In this document: positions 1-11,695 of the stretch, piece after piece
How positions within the stretch are numbered: position 1 is the stretch's first letter
How the letters are laid out: the number at the start of each line of letters is the position of its first letter
NCBI GenBank assembly: GCA_000310025.1
Contig: FN648650.1
Coordinates: 27,227 to 91,226, forward strand
Length of the DNA: 64,000 nt
DNA from: Ectocarpus siliculosus
Taxonomy: Eukaryota; Sar; Phaeophyceae; Ectocarpales; Ectocarpaceae
Direction: 5' to 3'
Notes under the pieces: generated by a model
The model's input: only the letters and a program-made list of their open reading frames with translations
What the model was told of the DNA's origin: nothing
The model's database searches: none
Made by a program: the position numbers and the translations under genes

Positions 1-3000
1 CTGCTCTCTCGTTGAGAGGCGCGACACCGATAGCACCGACAGGGTTGATGGGAACCACGACAAACATGATAGGGGTTGCCCTTTGAGCAAATTACTGCCG
101 GGTGCCGAGGTAATCCACACTAAAACACATCATGGGACAACAAGTAGGGCTGGCTGTGGTCCAGGGCGGACATAACATTTGCGCATGTTGAATAGGCCGA
201 CTGCCACGGTTTCCCTGCTGCACATACAATAGTAGCAGGTCGGAGTTCGATTCTCTCTTTGCTGGCTGACAAGATGACAAAAAAATGTTTGCAGCCTGCT
301 GTGAAAAACGATCAAGTTTACGTCTTGAAGTTATTATTTGATTTCTACATGTAAACAAAAAGGTGTACAATACTATTTTTGGGTACAGATTGCGCCTGCA
401 CTTTAGAAGTTGAGGACCATATGTGAGCCCGGTTATGAATCCCTACACTAAAACCTAGATAGCGGCCATGTGTGGCCCGCAAGGGGAATTCCTGTATTAC
501 TGCCTCGGCCAAAGCTAGGTGCTTCTAAGCGCGGGTGCTATCTGCAGTTGGCCTATGACCACGAAGGGGTCCGCGTCAGTTGGAACGGTACAGATATTAG
601 ATATTATAGAACGCCTGGACCCTCCTCGCGATAGGTTATCAAGAAAGCATCGCAGGAACACAGACAGGCGGAGGGATACAAAAAAAATACAACATACAGT
701 ACTACAAGACTAGAAGACTCTTTCTTGCCGTGTGACCCCGGCTGATACGCATAGATAGGTCAAACATCATATCATGCACCGAAAGGTGGTGCTTAACTTG
801 TAGACTTGACGCTAGAATATATCGGACGAGCACTTCGCACACACCACACACGTATGGACTAATTAGTATTAGGTCCTTGAGTGATGTATGTGGTACAGAA
901 AGCAGTAGGTCCTCCTAGAAATGAGCGGGCAAAGTTTGGACGTTGGACGCATGTGACTAAATACTGCATGCAATCTGCAAGGCGACCGCCGGAAGCGAAT
1001 GTCGGAAACCTCCCGTGCGCAAAGCTACCAGGCTCACAGGTAACTCCTCATCCATCGGTATGCGTTGGTTGTTGGACGCCAGGTTTTAGTCTACATGCAT
1101 GCAGTAGCACGCATGCCGCGAGATGAACGTGTCGCAGTGTCGAAGCGGGACAGTATGTACAGCAGTAGAGGACAAAAAGGTCAAGAATACAGCCTCTCGC
1201 GATGGCTACTGCTGCTCTAGACTGCAGTACCACACCTGTGGCAAAAACACCCGTCTGCCTCCACTGCCGGCACCGACGCATCATTGCGGAAAAAAAGTGA
1301 GGGGAGCGGGGTATCATGTGTAGTCTACGAGCTTCTTCGCCCTCTCTTATTACATCTATCTGTAGTCTATCCGCGCGTGGAGACAAAATTGAAAATTTCG
1401 AGGGAGAGAGACAGCGACAAAGAGAGCGGACATGCCCACACATCATGACCTCGCGTTGCTGCTATGGAACTGCCTCGACCCTAAGCTAAACGGTGCTGCA
1501 CAAGTGCATGTGCAGCAGTAGTCCGAACCTGGTTCGTCTTCTAGCAGGTCTGCGTTGAATCCACCACCATTATTTCCGCCCGATTTCTCCTCAAGGCCTG
1601 CGAAACGAGGGTTCGACGCGGCAGCGCACTCAAGTCAACGGCAGGGGGCAGCATCACGCCTTGGATGTACAGTTCCCACTAATGCGAGGAAGGGAGGCCG
1701 GCTGTAACCTGCTCCAGCAGTAGGTATCTTCCTCCCTTCTCACTGTTGTTGCTCCTGCTACGCAACCACCATTTTGCCATGGAAGGAGGGCCACAACGAA
1801 AATCCCTGTTCACCAGCGACGGGGTCTGGCATTCATCCTGATTCATCCATTGATTTGGCTGCTGCGAAACTTACTTTCCTCATCGGAGGTTTCGCGATCG
1901 CTCATCGCCTTCTCGAAGTAGCCAGCCCTGTGTTTGTGCTCCTCCAAAGCAAGTCAGCTCCCTCTTGTGTGGGGGAGGGTTGGCCCACTACACACCGCGA
2001 AGCTATTTTGGGGGTTGATGAAAGCTTGCTTCCGCAGCCGATTCGCGACAATTACCGGCGGCGGCAGTGTTCCAAGTTTTCCCTCTTCTTCTGTGGTGCG
2101 AGCAGGACCACTGACTTTCGCACAAGCGCGGAGAGGGGTGACGCAAACAAACAAAGGACGCGGTCTTGTGGTTGCGTCCTGTGCGGGTTATTTCTCCCCC
2201 TACCGCTCTACAGAGTGCATCGCACATCAATCTCCATCTGCAGCCCAGGACAGCGTGCGTGGTGGCCGCGCTGCGGACCTACGTTTGTATGAACACACGT
2301 TGTCGGACGACGGCAGTTAGCTACTAGCTATTGCAATGAAGCGGAGAGAGACATGAACGAACGCTGGGGGTCGGTTCGAAGGAACCTGCCCCACCTCTTG
2401 CGGCGAAAGGCCGCACTTGGCTCTGACCGCGCCCGTATGCTTGCGCACACGCCACTGCCAGCGGTGGAAAATTCGAAAATTCAAATATGCAGTTTGTAGT
2501 GTATTTTCTTCCGTGTGCGGTCCGGTCGCGGGACTGTCATCGTGACAATGTAACTCCGTTCGAGCAGGCACAACAGGGTTTCTGCACAACAGCCAGGCAG
2601 CCAACCCTCACGACTTATGTATGTCGAAGTGGTGGTCGCCACGCACACAGCAACACACAGCCGCTTCTTTTCAAGAGACTGACAGCCGACCTCCCGACTT
2701 GTCGACGTAATGGTTGACAAAGCGAGACACAGTTGTCTTGTTCCAACAGACGCCCTTCCGGGCAAAGTGAAATGGTTGAAACAGCATGCCGTCTCTTTGA
2801 AGTACTGAATGGTTGATACAACAAAACACAGCCGTCTCGCCGTCCCTTGCACGTTGCTTTCATCTTTCATCCCTGTTTGGACCCTCCTAACACCCTAATG
2901 CCAACCTCAACACACCGGTGCGTGTGAAGTCAGTTGACCGATAGGTACTCCGAGTAGCAAAAGGTTGACCTGCAGCCAACAGAGTTGACTTCGGAGGTGC

Positions 3001-5335
3001 AACAACAGAAGGAGCATCACGGCGGTTTCACGGGGTACCCCTGTAACGACACCACGAAAACGACGAGGAAGGAAACGTGTTGGTTGTGGCGCTTTGCGAT
3101 TTATTGCGGACACGTGTGCCTGCGGACTTTGCGTATTATACCCCCCCCCCGAGGCCGCGTCAACCAACAAACCGTACATAGGTTACATCGATACCACCCC
3201 CCGCGACAGATTTATTTTGTTTCGTCTACACACTGCAGTCGTTTTCGGGAAAGCTCTCGCTCGAGGAGACAGACGGCTCCACGCCGCCATTTTTTCTCGG
3301 CACAACGTCACTGCTTTCCTACCGTGTATGCATATGCATTCGAGCTTTCAAAATGGGTCCAGGGAGTGTCATGTATCTTGTACAACCTGGGGTACTCTAC
3401 TGCTGCTGTGTTAGAACGGCTTTTTATCCATTAGACTACTGTACACTCAAACAGTATAACAGTCAAATAGATCTCCTCCGAAATACCTCTTGGCTGCAGC
3501 AGCCTCCCTCGTGCTTCCTTGGGGCAGACCAACAAGTGCCCCCAAGTCTACCCTTCAAGTCAGGTTTCAAACACTTTCACGCTGACTCAATGCTGCTGCT
3601 CTCTGATTGGCCAACAGATATTTTATCTTCCGCTCCTCATAAAACTCAGATTTCAACGCCTCTGTCTCTGCAATCTTCTGCGTTTTTAACATGCCGAATG
3701 TACAACAGACAGCTGCGCGGTGTACTACGGGGTACAGTAGTTGAGGGATGATCAAAAACTACAAAATACACACGGGAGAATTTACGTACATATGTACAGC
3801 AGTGCCGTCGAGCCCTTGTGCTGGTGGCCCCTTTATCCAGTGCCCACCTCTCTACCCCTCCCTGTGGCACGTGACAACCGTTCGAAAGAGAGACTGCAGA
3901 CGGAGACAGCAGCCCTCTCGTTGCGGGTATGTAGTAGCTGGGGCATGGAATAATGCTCGCGCTCATGAAATCGACCCGCGCTGAAATCGACCCGCGCTCA
4001 TGAAATCGGGGGGGTATGGCGGCGGTCCTCAAGTCAGTGTTTTTGGGTTAGGATTATTAGGGTAAGGGACTTTAGGGCTTGAAACGAAAAGGTTGCGAGG
4101 TCCGCTCGCTGTGTCATACCGACCTACGTTTTACGTCAAAGTGGAAAGCACCTTTCTCGGAGCGAGGTAGGCGGGCAGATAAACCGGAACTGCTCGTACT
4201 TTACACTGTTGTGCACTGTATGCATCACCCGACACCTCTAGTACAGCAGTTTGGCCTATGCACACAAGCCTAGATGCTCGTTACATTTAGTAGAAATATC
4301 GTTTCCATACGCCACTTTGCCTGCAGATATACTACGTGCCCACTTGTTTGCTGTGCTATGAACAACCCGGCCATGATTAGCCGGGCACGAACGTACGTCC
4401 CGTACAACGTCAATGCCCTCCGAGCCACACCATGTGACACGATACATTTGTCTGGAACACGAACAAAGGTTAACGTTGAAACCCAAATGGTCGCCCGTTC
4501 CTGTTGTTGTGTTCTCTTTACATTTTGGAAACCCTCGGCTATCATTCAACTAGACTCCTGTTGGTTCACAAGGATATGAGATAAACTTACTAACAGGCAA
4601 ACCAAAAATCAGCAAAAACGCAGATATGTGTATTGTGTGTGAACCGAAGGACCCCGAGTTATCCACACTACCGTACAACCGATCGGGCCACCACTCAAGA
4701 TCTCCATATTACAGGAACTTACGAAAAGTTCCACCCTTTCGAAAACACGAGCTTGAACCCCACTCTACCCTAGTCCCTCCCACAGAGGACATGAGAAACG
4801 ACCAAGCTTCGGGCAAAATATGAGGTTCTCATGGGTGACGGCATCTATTGGCGCATGTTGTACACCTTGCAAGCGTCGGCAATTAAATGGACACGAAACC
4901 AATATGACGACATCAAGACACCCTGCCAGCAGAATTCCCTACTTATTTCCTACAGCCACGTGTAGGGTCAATCTTTCGCCCGAAGATTCCGCGCGAGTCT
5001 CAACCTCGATATGCATACTTAGGAACTCGGGCGGCAGAATATCCATGGGGCCCGGCAATGGCCACTAGCTACCACACTTTGGTGTGGGGGGGGCGGACCC
5101 CCAAAAAACCGTACGGTACTCTCACCTCGCAATCGCACGACGCGTTGTGCCCGCAACGAACAGCAGCGTGCATGAGACGAAAAGGTCCACCCGTCCAATG
5201 CACAGCAGGGGGCGGTGGCCAAAGAAATATTCATACTACCGGTTTCCCACCAACAAGTTCACACGCACAAGCAGAAGCTGCCGTACTCCATGTGGCGACG
5301 ACGCCTCTCTTATTGCTCCATGGCCATCCTGATCT
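1..5335. other. Intergenic region, no supported gene
   Basis: Open frames here are short, mostly overlap one another on opposite strands and show no recognisable domain, signal peptide or paired splice signals. The stretch contains scattered TACAGCAGTA-like words and one sequence resembling a transposon end (386-409). I see no rRNA, and no tRNA I trust. Exons of genes outside the window could be hidden here, because introns in this genome are long relative to exons. Confidence 0.5.
386..409 (+). repeat. Transposon-end-like sequence
   Basis: The run begins CAGATTGCGCCTGCAC right after GGGTA. It resembles the left terminus of the pogo-like element at 23,577 (CAGAACCGGCCCGCAC, also after GGGTA). 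A related run starts at 19,448 (CAGATAGCGCCTGCAC). No facing partner terminus was found nearby for either copy, so these may be solo ends or fragments of a sister family. Confidence 0.35.
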
Positions 5336-8300
5336 TCAAACCTCCTCCTCGTCCTCCTCGTCCTCGTCCTCTTCGTCCTCTTCGTCCTCCTCGTCCTCGT
5401 CCTCGTCCTCTTCGTCTTCGTCGTCCTCGTCCTCGTCCTCCTCGTCTTCCTCTTCGCTCTCCTCTCCACTACTACCCGAATCCTCCGACCCTTCTTCCTC
5501 AAGATCCACGCGAGAAACCCGCGGCCGCCTGGTTCCTTGGTACTCCACGCAGAAGCTCCTGCCGACCCTCTCCTCATCTCCACTGCTGACTCTCCTTTCA
5601 TCCTTTGAAGCACAACCAGCGGCAGCACCTTCCGAGTCGGCAGGGGATGGAAGGTGTAGCAAGGCGATGGGTACCGGCACGAGCACCTCATGGCGAAGGT
5701 GCTTCTCTGCCTCATCCCCGACCTCCCCAAACTCCCACTTCATGTCCACAGCCGCCGCTGCCGCCGCCGCGGTCTTCTCTCCCTCCCTTGCCGCCACCGA
5801 CCCGGTCGCAACACTAGCTTCCTGCCGTTCAGGTTCAGGTTTGGCCGGACCGAATCTCCTTTGTTTCGTCGCCACCGATCTCCGTCCCTGCCCAGGCATG
5901 GCACCATCATCGCCAGAGCCCGTCGGTGCCGCCGTTTCATCTACGAGGAGAGGAATCGGCGGGACGAAGTCGGAGGACGATAGCCTCAGCGCCAGGTTGG
6001 AGGGTCCGAGCTCTGCGGCTGTCGGCGCCGGGAGTGGCGCGGCGTTCCTTGGGGTATGGTTGAGCCACACGTTCACCAGGAAAGTGACACGCCTTCTTCT
6101 GGCGGTGGTGTTGCTGCTGCCGCCCTTGCCGTCAACAGAGCTGCCAGGGAGAACCACCTTCGACTCGCCGTCCTTGTCCCGCTTCTTGGACCCCCCCCCC
6201 CCCAGCGGCGGTGTTTCGTCGAGACCGGTAGTCTGAGGTGGCAGCGCTAGGTCTGCGGGAGCAGCGTGCAGGTAGCGGCCGTCGAAGCAGATGTGCTTGC
6301 CCAGCGCCGGGCGACTCACCCACGCCTTTGCGGCCTCCCCTGAGACCTCTTCCATATCTTCGCACGCCATTGGCCCCTGTGGAAGTACCAAAGCGGCGGC
6401 GGCGGGGGGGGTGACACGGGCAGCGACAGCAGTACACGTTGGTTGAGCTGGTGAAGGTTCTCATGCGTCGTGTAATTTGTAATTTCGGGCCTGGTCTTAT
6501 ACGCGGGCGGGTTGTGGAAGCCAAGAAGCACTAGCTACAACGTCAAGACAATAATAACGACTACAACACCAACATTTGACTACAACATTGACTACAACGG
6601 AACACAACAGCAAGAGCGACAACCAACAAAACACAACCACCACTAACAACGACAACGACAACGACAACGACCCCAGTAGTAACCAACAACGACAAGCAAG
6701 AAGTCACCTTCTTCTCCAAGACTACTGTCGGGCCTCCGTTCGTTGAAAGGTAGGTGACCGTTGCCAGACACGGGTGCACGTTTATCCCACGAGCCTCCAT
6801 GCCGTAATCCTTGTCCCAGTGCCACCCGATGTCATCCGCGTCTTCGATAACCTTGAGTTGGTTGTCGGGCGTGGGTCCACTGGCACGGTTATAGAGAGGA
6901 CACAGAAGGACAAATGCCCCAAAAGAGGTTCCAAGCACACAAGGATTCTCTACCCTTACGTCGAACCTCCAAAATCTGAAGACATCGATCATCTACGTAT
7001 TTGGGACTTGTGTTCTCCACAACCCTTTACAACCCGAAAGTTAGATCACCAAGTTGAAACAACGCTGCCACGGCTACTGCAGTGCACGCATCGAGCAAAA
7101 CACAAGGCGAAGCGCTAGTCTATCTCTTCGAACAATGCCTGTGTGATTTACCCCCGTGAAGGGAGCAGCAGCCGTTAAATGGCCAACGAACTTGCAATCC
7201 CTGGGAGCACAAAAATCAACAAATTTCAAAGCTGTTCGGGTCACCCATATCTGAAGGCTTCCTGCAAGTACCATGTAAATTTCAAAGCTGTTCGGACCAC
7301 CCCGTATTTGAAGGCCACCTACAAGTAGTTGAACAACAGCCTACACAGACAGTTCGGACCACCAATATTTGAAGATTTCCTACAACTAAAATTCAACAAC
7401 AGCCTACACAGACTGTTCCCACCACCTCATATTTGAAGGCTATTTACAAGGCATTGAACAACAGCTTACACAACATCGGGGACGGTACCGTTGTGGGTGG
7501 GTGTGCGGGGGGGTACAGCAGTATCATTATGGTGCTCGCTCGAAAGGTAAGAGCATGTTCATGCTCAGAGGAGCAAAGACACGAAATACACCAACGGCCG
7601 AAGATGTATTGGAGTTTCCCATGAACAGGCAAGGCAATCACAAACGGCACCCGCAAAATCCGCTAAACACGGGAAAAAAACGGTTGGCTGTTCTCGCCTC
7701 TCTTCCTAACCCGTGCATTTCGTTGGCCAGCCTAGAGCTGTCGATGCTAGATTAGATTACAGCATGACAGTTTAACAAACACCCTACTCGTAATTCATGT
7801 AGTGCTGTTTCGTTAAACCGACGCGTTTCCTCTGGACAGCAGGATAGCGCGGACGATACCAACAAAGTATAGAGCGACATGGACACGATGGTGGCAGGCA
7901 CAGAGAGACAGACAGATAGATAGACCTACCTGCGTCCACCACTCGGCGCCCGATGTCTCTTGGTTAAACCTCGCTCCTGCCGTGTGAACCTTAAATACGT
8001 CCAACGCCAGCCTCTCCAGACAGTTGCGCGGGGCTGCGTTGGCCTGTTCAGCACAATAAACAGCACACAGCACACAGCACAATAAACAGCACACAGGAAA
8101 CGGGGCACTCAATGACCCATGTGAAGGTTCGTTTCTTGTTGGTGCAAGAGGACCGGGGGGGTTGCAGCTGATTTACCTACAAACGTGCCATGGTGAGGCA
8201 AGCCGAGCATAATAGAACGACAGCTGCTACCCCAACCGTTCAACGCGTACGCGTACGAAGCAACTTGTCTCCTTCGCTATCCTTCTCGGTGACGCATGCT

Positions 8301-11300
8301 AGTGAAATGTTCGGAGTCGTGGACGTCCACGAGGCGTTGTGATGCTACGGGGAAAAGGGGGGGGGTGGTGGATACCTCAAGCAAATCCAAGGTAACAAGG
8401 TCACACTTACGAAGGTACGGCAGGGGTGCCTGAGGGCGATCGGGCCTATATTTTACCGGCGTTAGTGCGAAACACCGCAACCGTCGACGCGAACAGGTAC
8501 AAGAACGCCATCACTGAGTTGTAAGAGGCATGCATCTGGGTTTGACTTCACCCACAACAGCAAACGAGTTTCGAGAAACAGAAAAGAAAAATAAGCTGCT
8601 AAACCACCGTCACTACTAACGACTACAGCCCTGGGAACAACAGACGCAAGTGAGGGCCAACGACAGACATCGCAGGGGTACAAATGTACGAGTTGGTGGA
8701 TACTGTACCTGTATCCAGAAGGTCTCGCCCGTGCTGTACTCCAGTTTCTTCGCCCTCGCAGAGAAGACGGTCTTGTCGTTGGGTGTGTGCGTGATCCAGG
8801 AAGCGATGGTGTCATGATGGGAAGGCGTTATGATGGGGTGGGATGAGGGGATGTGATAGTTGATGGGATGATGGGATGGGCACGATGTGGTGATGGGATG
8901 ATGGGATGATGGAATGGTGTGATGATGCGATGATGTGATGGACATGATGTGGTAATGGGATGATGGAATGATGTGATGAAGGTATGAGGGTATGATGTGA
9001 TGATGTGATGATGCGAGTAAGGGAAGATGGGATGATGGGATGATCGGATGAGGGTATGATGGGTTGCATCCATACCCCGGTCCCGGCATGCTTGTTTTCG
9101 GCGTGTTTTGTGTTTCAGTCCATAAGTGCGCGAGGGTAGGCACGCCCGCACCCAAAACCCACCCACGCACGCAGGGAACGCAGTCCATATTTAGATGAGG
9201 ACGAGACAACGAAAAGTAGCGCGGGGGGGGTAAGGCGACGGTAACAGTTGAAGGTGTAGCTTTATCGCTGGGGAGATTTTCCCAGCGGGAAGAAAAGCGG
9301 AGTGTGCCGCACATGAAAGGCGAACCGAGGGGCAGACGGAAGAGAGGGCCAAGGGGAAAGGGTTATGAACGCGTTCGCAGTGCCGCTCCTCATGTCCGCC
9401 AACTATGCCTCCCACGGCGGCGCGTTAATGCTGTACCCTGATGCTTTGATACTTACGTACTTCGAAGTACATCACAGCAAAACGGTGGGCGAAGATTGGA
9501 TAGTGTTCCGAATAAAACCGGATGTGCATTGCCACCGTCTCGTACGCTGCAACGTATCTGGAGATCTCTCCGCGTCCTTTACTCAAATCTGAAAACCAGC
9601 TTCACCTATGCATACGAAAAACAACTATGTATGAAAAAACTACCTCTCGTGGTAGTTGCTTGGCAATGTCTGCACAAGACACAGCTCTCCTACAATGAAC
9701 AATTGATGCAAGCACTCCTCTCTGGATTCGCCAAAAAAAACATTTTTTACTTTTTATATCCGTACCTGGCAGTCCTTCACGACTTGTGCGAGGACCTCGG
9801 GGGGTGACAGGGCCTCCGCCAAAGCGTTGGGGGCGCTGCGGAAGTCGAACGACACGTTTCCCGCAAAAGGCACGCGGCCTTCAGGATCCAGAAAAAACTG
9901 CCAGCGCGTGGGGCGGGGGAGGGGGCATAAGAAATGCGATGTTCTGCAACCGTGCGCTGTTTTTGGCTTTCGTCCGCACACAACCACAACGAGAAGCAGG
10001 ATCTTCGAACATCTGGCACGAACCGACATCTTGAAATATCCCCCGTGGAATCGATCGCGCAAGTAACTGATACACGAAGCAAGGGGATGCCTGACATGTC
10101 CCCAGCAAAGGATCCCCTCCCTGCCGCCTATCATAGTACCCGACAACTCAAGTTTGCGCAGCTGGAACTGCCAGCAAATTTCACAAACGATGTGTGCTTT
10201 TAGGTAGGAAGAAGACGACCAAGTCGAACAGCCCAGATCATCGGGGATACACCGATCGACTGCAAAATCTTGGGTGGCAGCAGGCGATAACTCTGTGAAC
10301 TAGATTACCAACACTCTCCACGCTATTGATCGGGCGGTTGGTGATAGAGAGAAGGGGCTGGGTACACAGCAGTACCGTAGGTGACATGACGTATGATGTC
10401 ACACCTCCTGGACCGGATACTCAAAGCTTAGCTCGACCACTCCACAGCAGTACACAGGGTGACGGTGCCGAGAGTGGCAGTAGGCGTTGGAACCGTCTCG
10501 TCGAGAGCTTTCCGGTATCGTTTGAATGCACGTCCTCTTCGTCGAGGAGTAACCGACCTTAGAAAAACTTCGTAGAAAATAAGTCCTGGGGGTGTGGTAT
10601 CGCATGTCATACACAGGTTCAATATTATAGCACGGTCACCCGCACATCGTTTGATTCCACCAAAACACGCATGCGAGGACAAAACCGAGGCGCCTTAGAG
10701 CACTAGGGACACGTGTCTGTCCTCTGTTTGTTGCCGGGCTGGGGTGTGGTTACATATGTATATGTGCACGCCAACAGACGAGGACCATGTCTCAGATTTG
10801 CCGATTCCAACCCAAGATAGCACACCCCCTGCATCGATTTTCAAAGCTCGATTACTCCAAGGCGAAGAGGATTTATAAATCCAGCGATACGTTTTCGGAA
10901 AGATCAGTAAGAGATGCTTCAAACCCCCCGATTCCCGCCACCGCCACTCTATCTGCCGTGGAGTACTCAAGCTTTGAAAGTAGCTGGAAAATAGGTCCAG
11001 GGGTGTGATATCTTCTGTCACCTGCGGTAGCAAATGCACGTGCAGCATACCATACGAACGACTTGACAGGAGGTACAATAGATACACCTGTGTCATGCAA
11101 TAGGATATATCCATATGTCTTTCATCGTCGTGGTACATGACGTCGAGCGGAGACATGCGTGTACTGAGGTACGACTGTAGAGGGAGAGGTGTTGGGAAGT
11201 GTGGCGCGCGCGAGTTGGTTGCCTCTATCCTCTCTCTCACCGTTTCCTCTTCATCGTTGGAGTCGGAGTCATCCCACTGCTGTTGTCCTGCGCTCTCGCC

Positions 11301-11342
11301 ACTACTGTCGTCACCCAGCATCCCGGCCGTGTCGTCCCCCAT
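5336..11342 (-). CDS. 2OG-Fe(II) oxygenase-like protein, multi-exon
   Basis: Probable non-haem iron, 2-oxoglutarate-dependent oxygenase; substrate unknown. Exon 1 is 11,342-11,241 (34 residues, acidic, ending DSNDEEET before GTGAGAG). Further exons: 9,897-9,766 (FFLDPEG; AG acceptor and GTACGG donor); one ending at 8,709 (GETFWIQ before GTACAG); one ending at 7,930 (EWWTQ before GTAGGT); 6,879-6,708; and the last exon, 6,376-5,336. The 6,879-6,708 exon carries WHWDKDYG, the HxD iron-binding motif, then LATVTYLS and GGPTVVL. The last exon joins it in phase 0 and supplies the distal His (RYLHAAP) and a likely 2OG-binding Arg (RRVTFLVNVW). The C-terminus is a long Asp/Glu run (5,341-5,460). The two exons at the 3' end are secure by phase. 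The upstream exon set is incomplete, because phases do not all match, so at least one exon is missing from this model. It starts divergently from the Gly/His-rich gene at 11,696. Confidence 0.65.
7205..7475. repeat. Imperfect tandem repeat, about four units
   Basis: Four diverged units of about 60-75 bp share TTCAAAGCTGTTCGG, ATATTTGAAGG and AACAACAGCCTACACAGAC. The array lies within an intron of the 2OG-oxygenase-like gene. Confidence 0.6.
8815..9068. repeat. GATGGGATGAT minisatellite
   Basis: A degenerate array of GATGGGATGAT/GATGTGATGAT words runs for about 250 bp. It has almost no CT dinucleotide on the plus strand, so the minus strand contains no AG acceptor across it, and all minus frames are long and His/Ser/Pro-rich. 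It directly abuts the exon ending at 8,709 of the 2OG-oxygenase-like gene, which makes that exon's 5' boundary unclear. Confidence 0.8.
10375..10610. mobile_element. MITE-like element, copy 1
   Basis: The left end CCGTAGGTGACATGACG and the right end GGTGTGGTATCGCATGTCAT are imperfect inverted repeats. The internal word TCTCGTCGAGAGCT is shared with the copy at 60,671. About 236 bp long, with no coding capacity. It lies in an intron of the 2OG-oxygenase-like gene. Confidence 0.55.
10801..11029. mobile_element. MITE-like element, copy 2
   Basis: The right terminus (GGGGTGTGATATCTTCTGTC, then ACCTGCGG) matches the inverted terminus of copies 1 and 3. The left end is degraded but retains CACCCCCTGCATCG. 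It sits in the first intron of the 2OG-oxygenase-like gene, about 190 bp from copy 1. Confidence 0.5.
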
Positions 11343-11695
11343 GGTTCGTCCGTTCCTTTGTGTGTCGCTGGTGTGTGGCTCCAGGCCTGTGAGGGAGTAC
11401 CTCTACGCCTCTGGTATGCCTCTACGCCTGCTCCCATGAAGCGGGGGATGCAGTTGACAGTCTTGCAGCAGGCGGTTTCACTTTCTTCTTTTTGCGTTTT
11501 TTCCTCTTTTTCGCTGGCTCTCTCGACTTTGACCAGCTGCTCGCTCTGCTCTGCTGTCGAGTTTCTCCGCCTCGCCAGCACATGTTCCTGTGAGGCTTCG
11601 CCGACACACCCAACTCACACACTCTCTCTCTCCCTCCCCCCCGGCATCAACAAGAAAACTCACGAAGCCCAGCAGCAACGCTACAGGCAAGAAGA
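11343..11695. promoter_or_regulatory. Shared divergent promoter region
   Basis: 353 bp separate the ATG of the minus-strand 2OG-oxygenase-like gene (11,342) from the ATG of the plus-strand Gly/His-rich gene (11,696). The interval has pyrimidine-rich tracts (for example 11,624-11,642) and no clear TATA box. The bidirectional role is inferred from geometry alone. Confidence 0.4.

Noticed and set aside
180-265. Possible tRNA with B-box GAGTTCGATTCTC near 240
   Set aside because: No convincing A-box or acceptor stem could be paired upstream.
5058-6236. 392-codon plus-strand ORF with a poly-Ser run
   Set aside because: It is antisense to the acidic tail and last exon of the 2OG-oxygenase-like gene, whose His/Arg motifs and splice phase support the minus strand.
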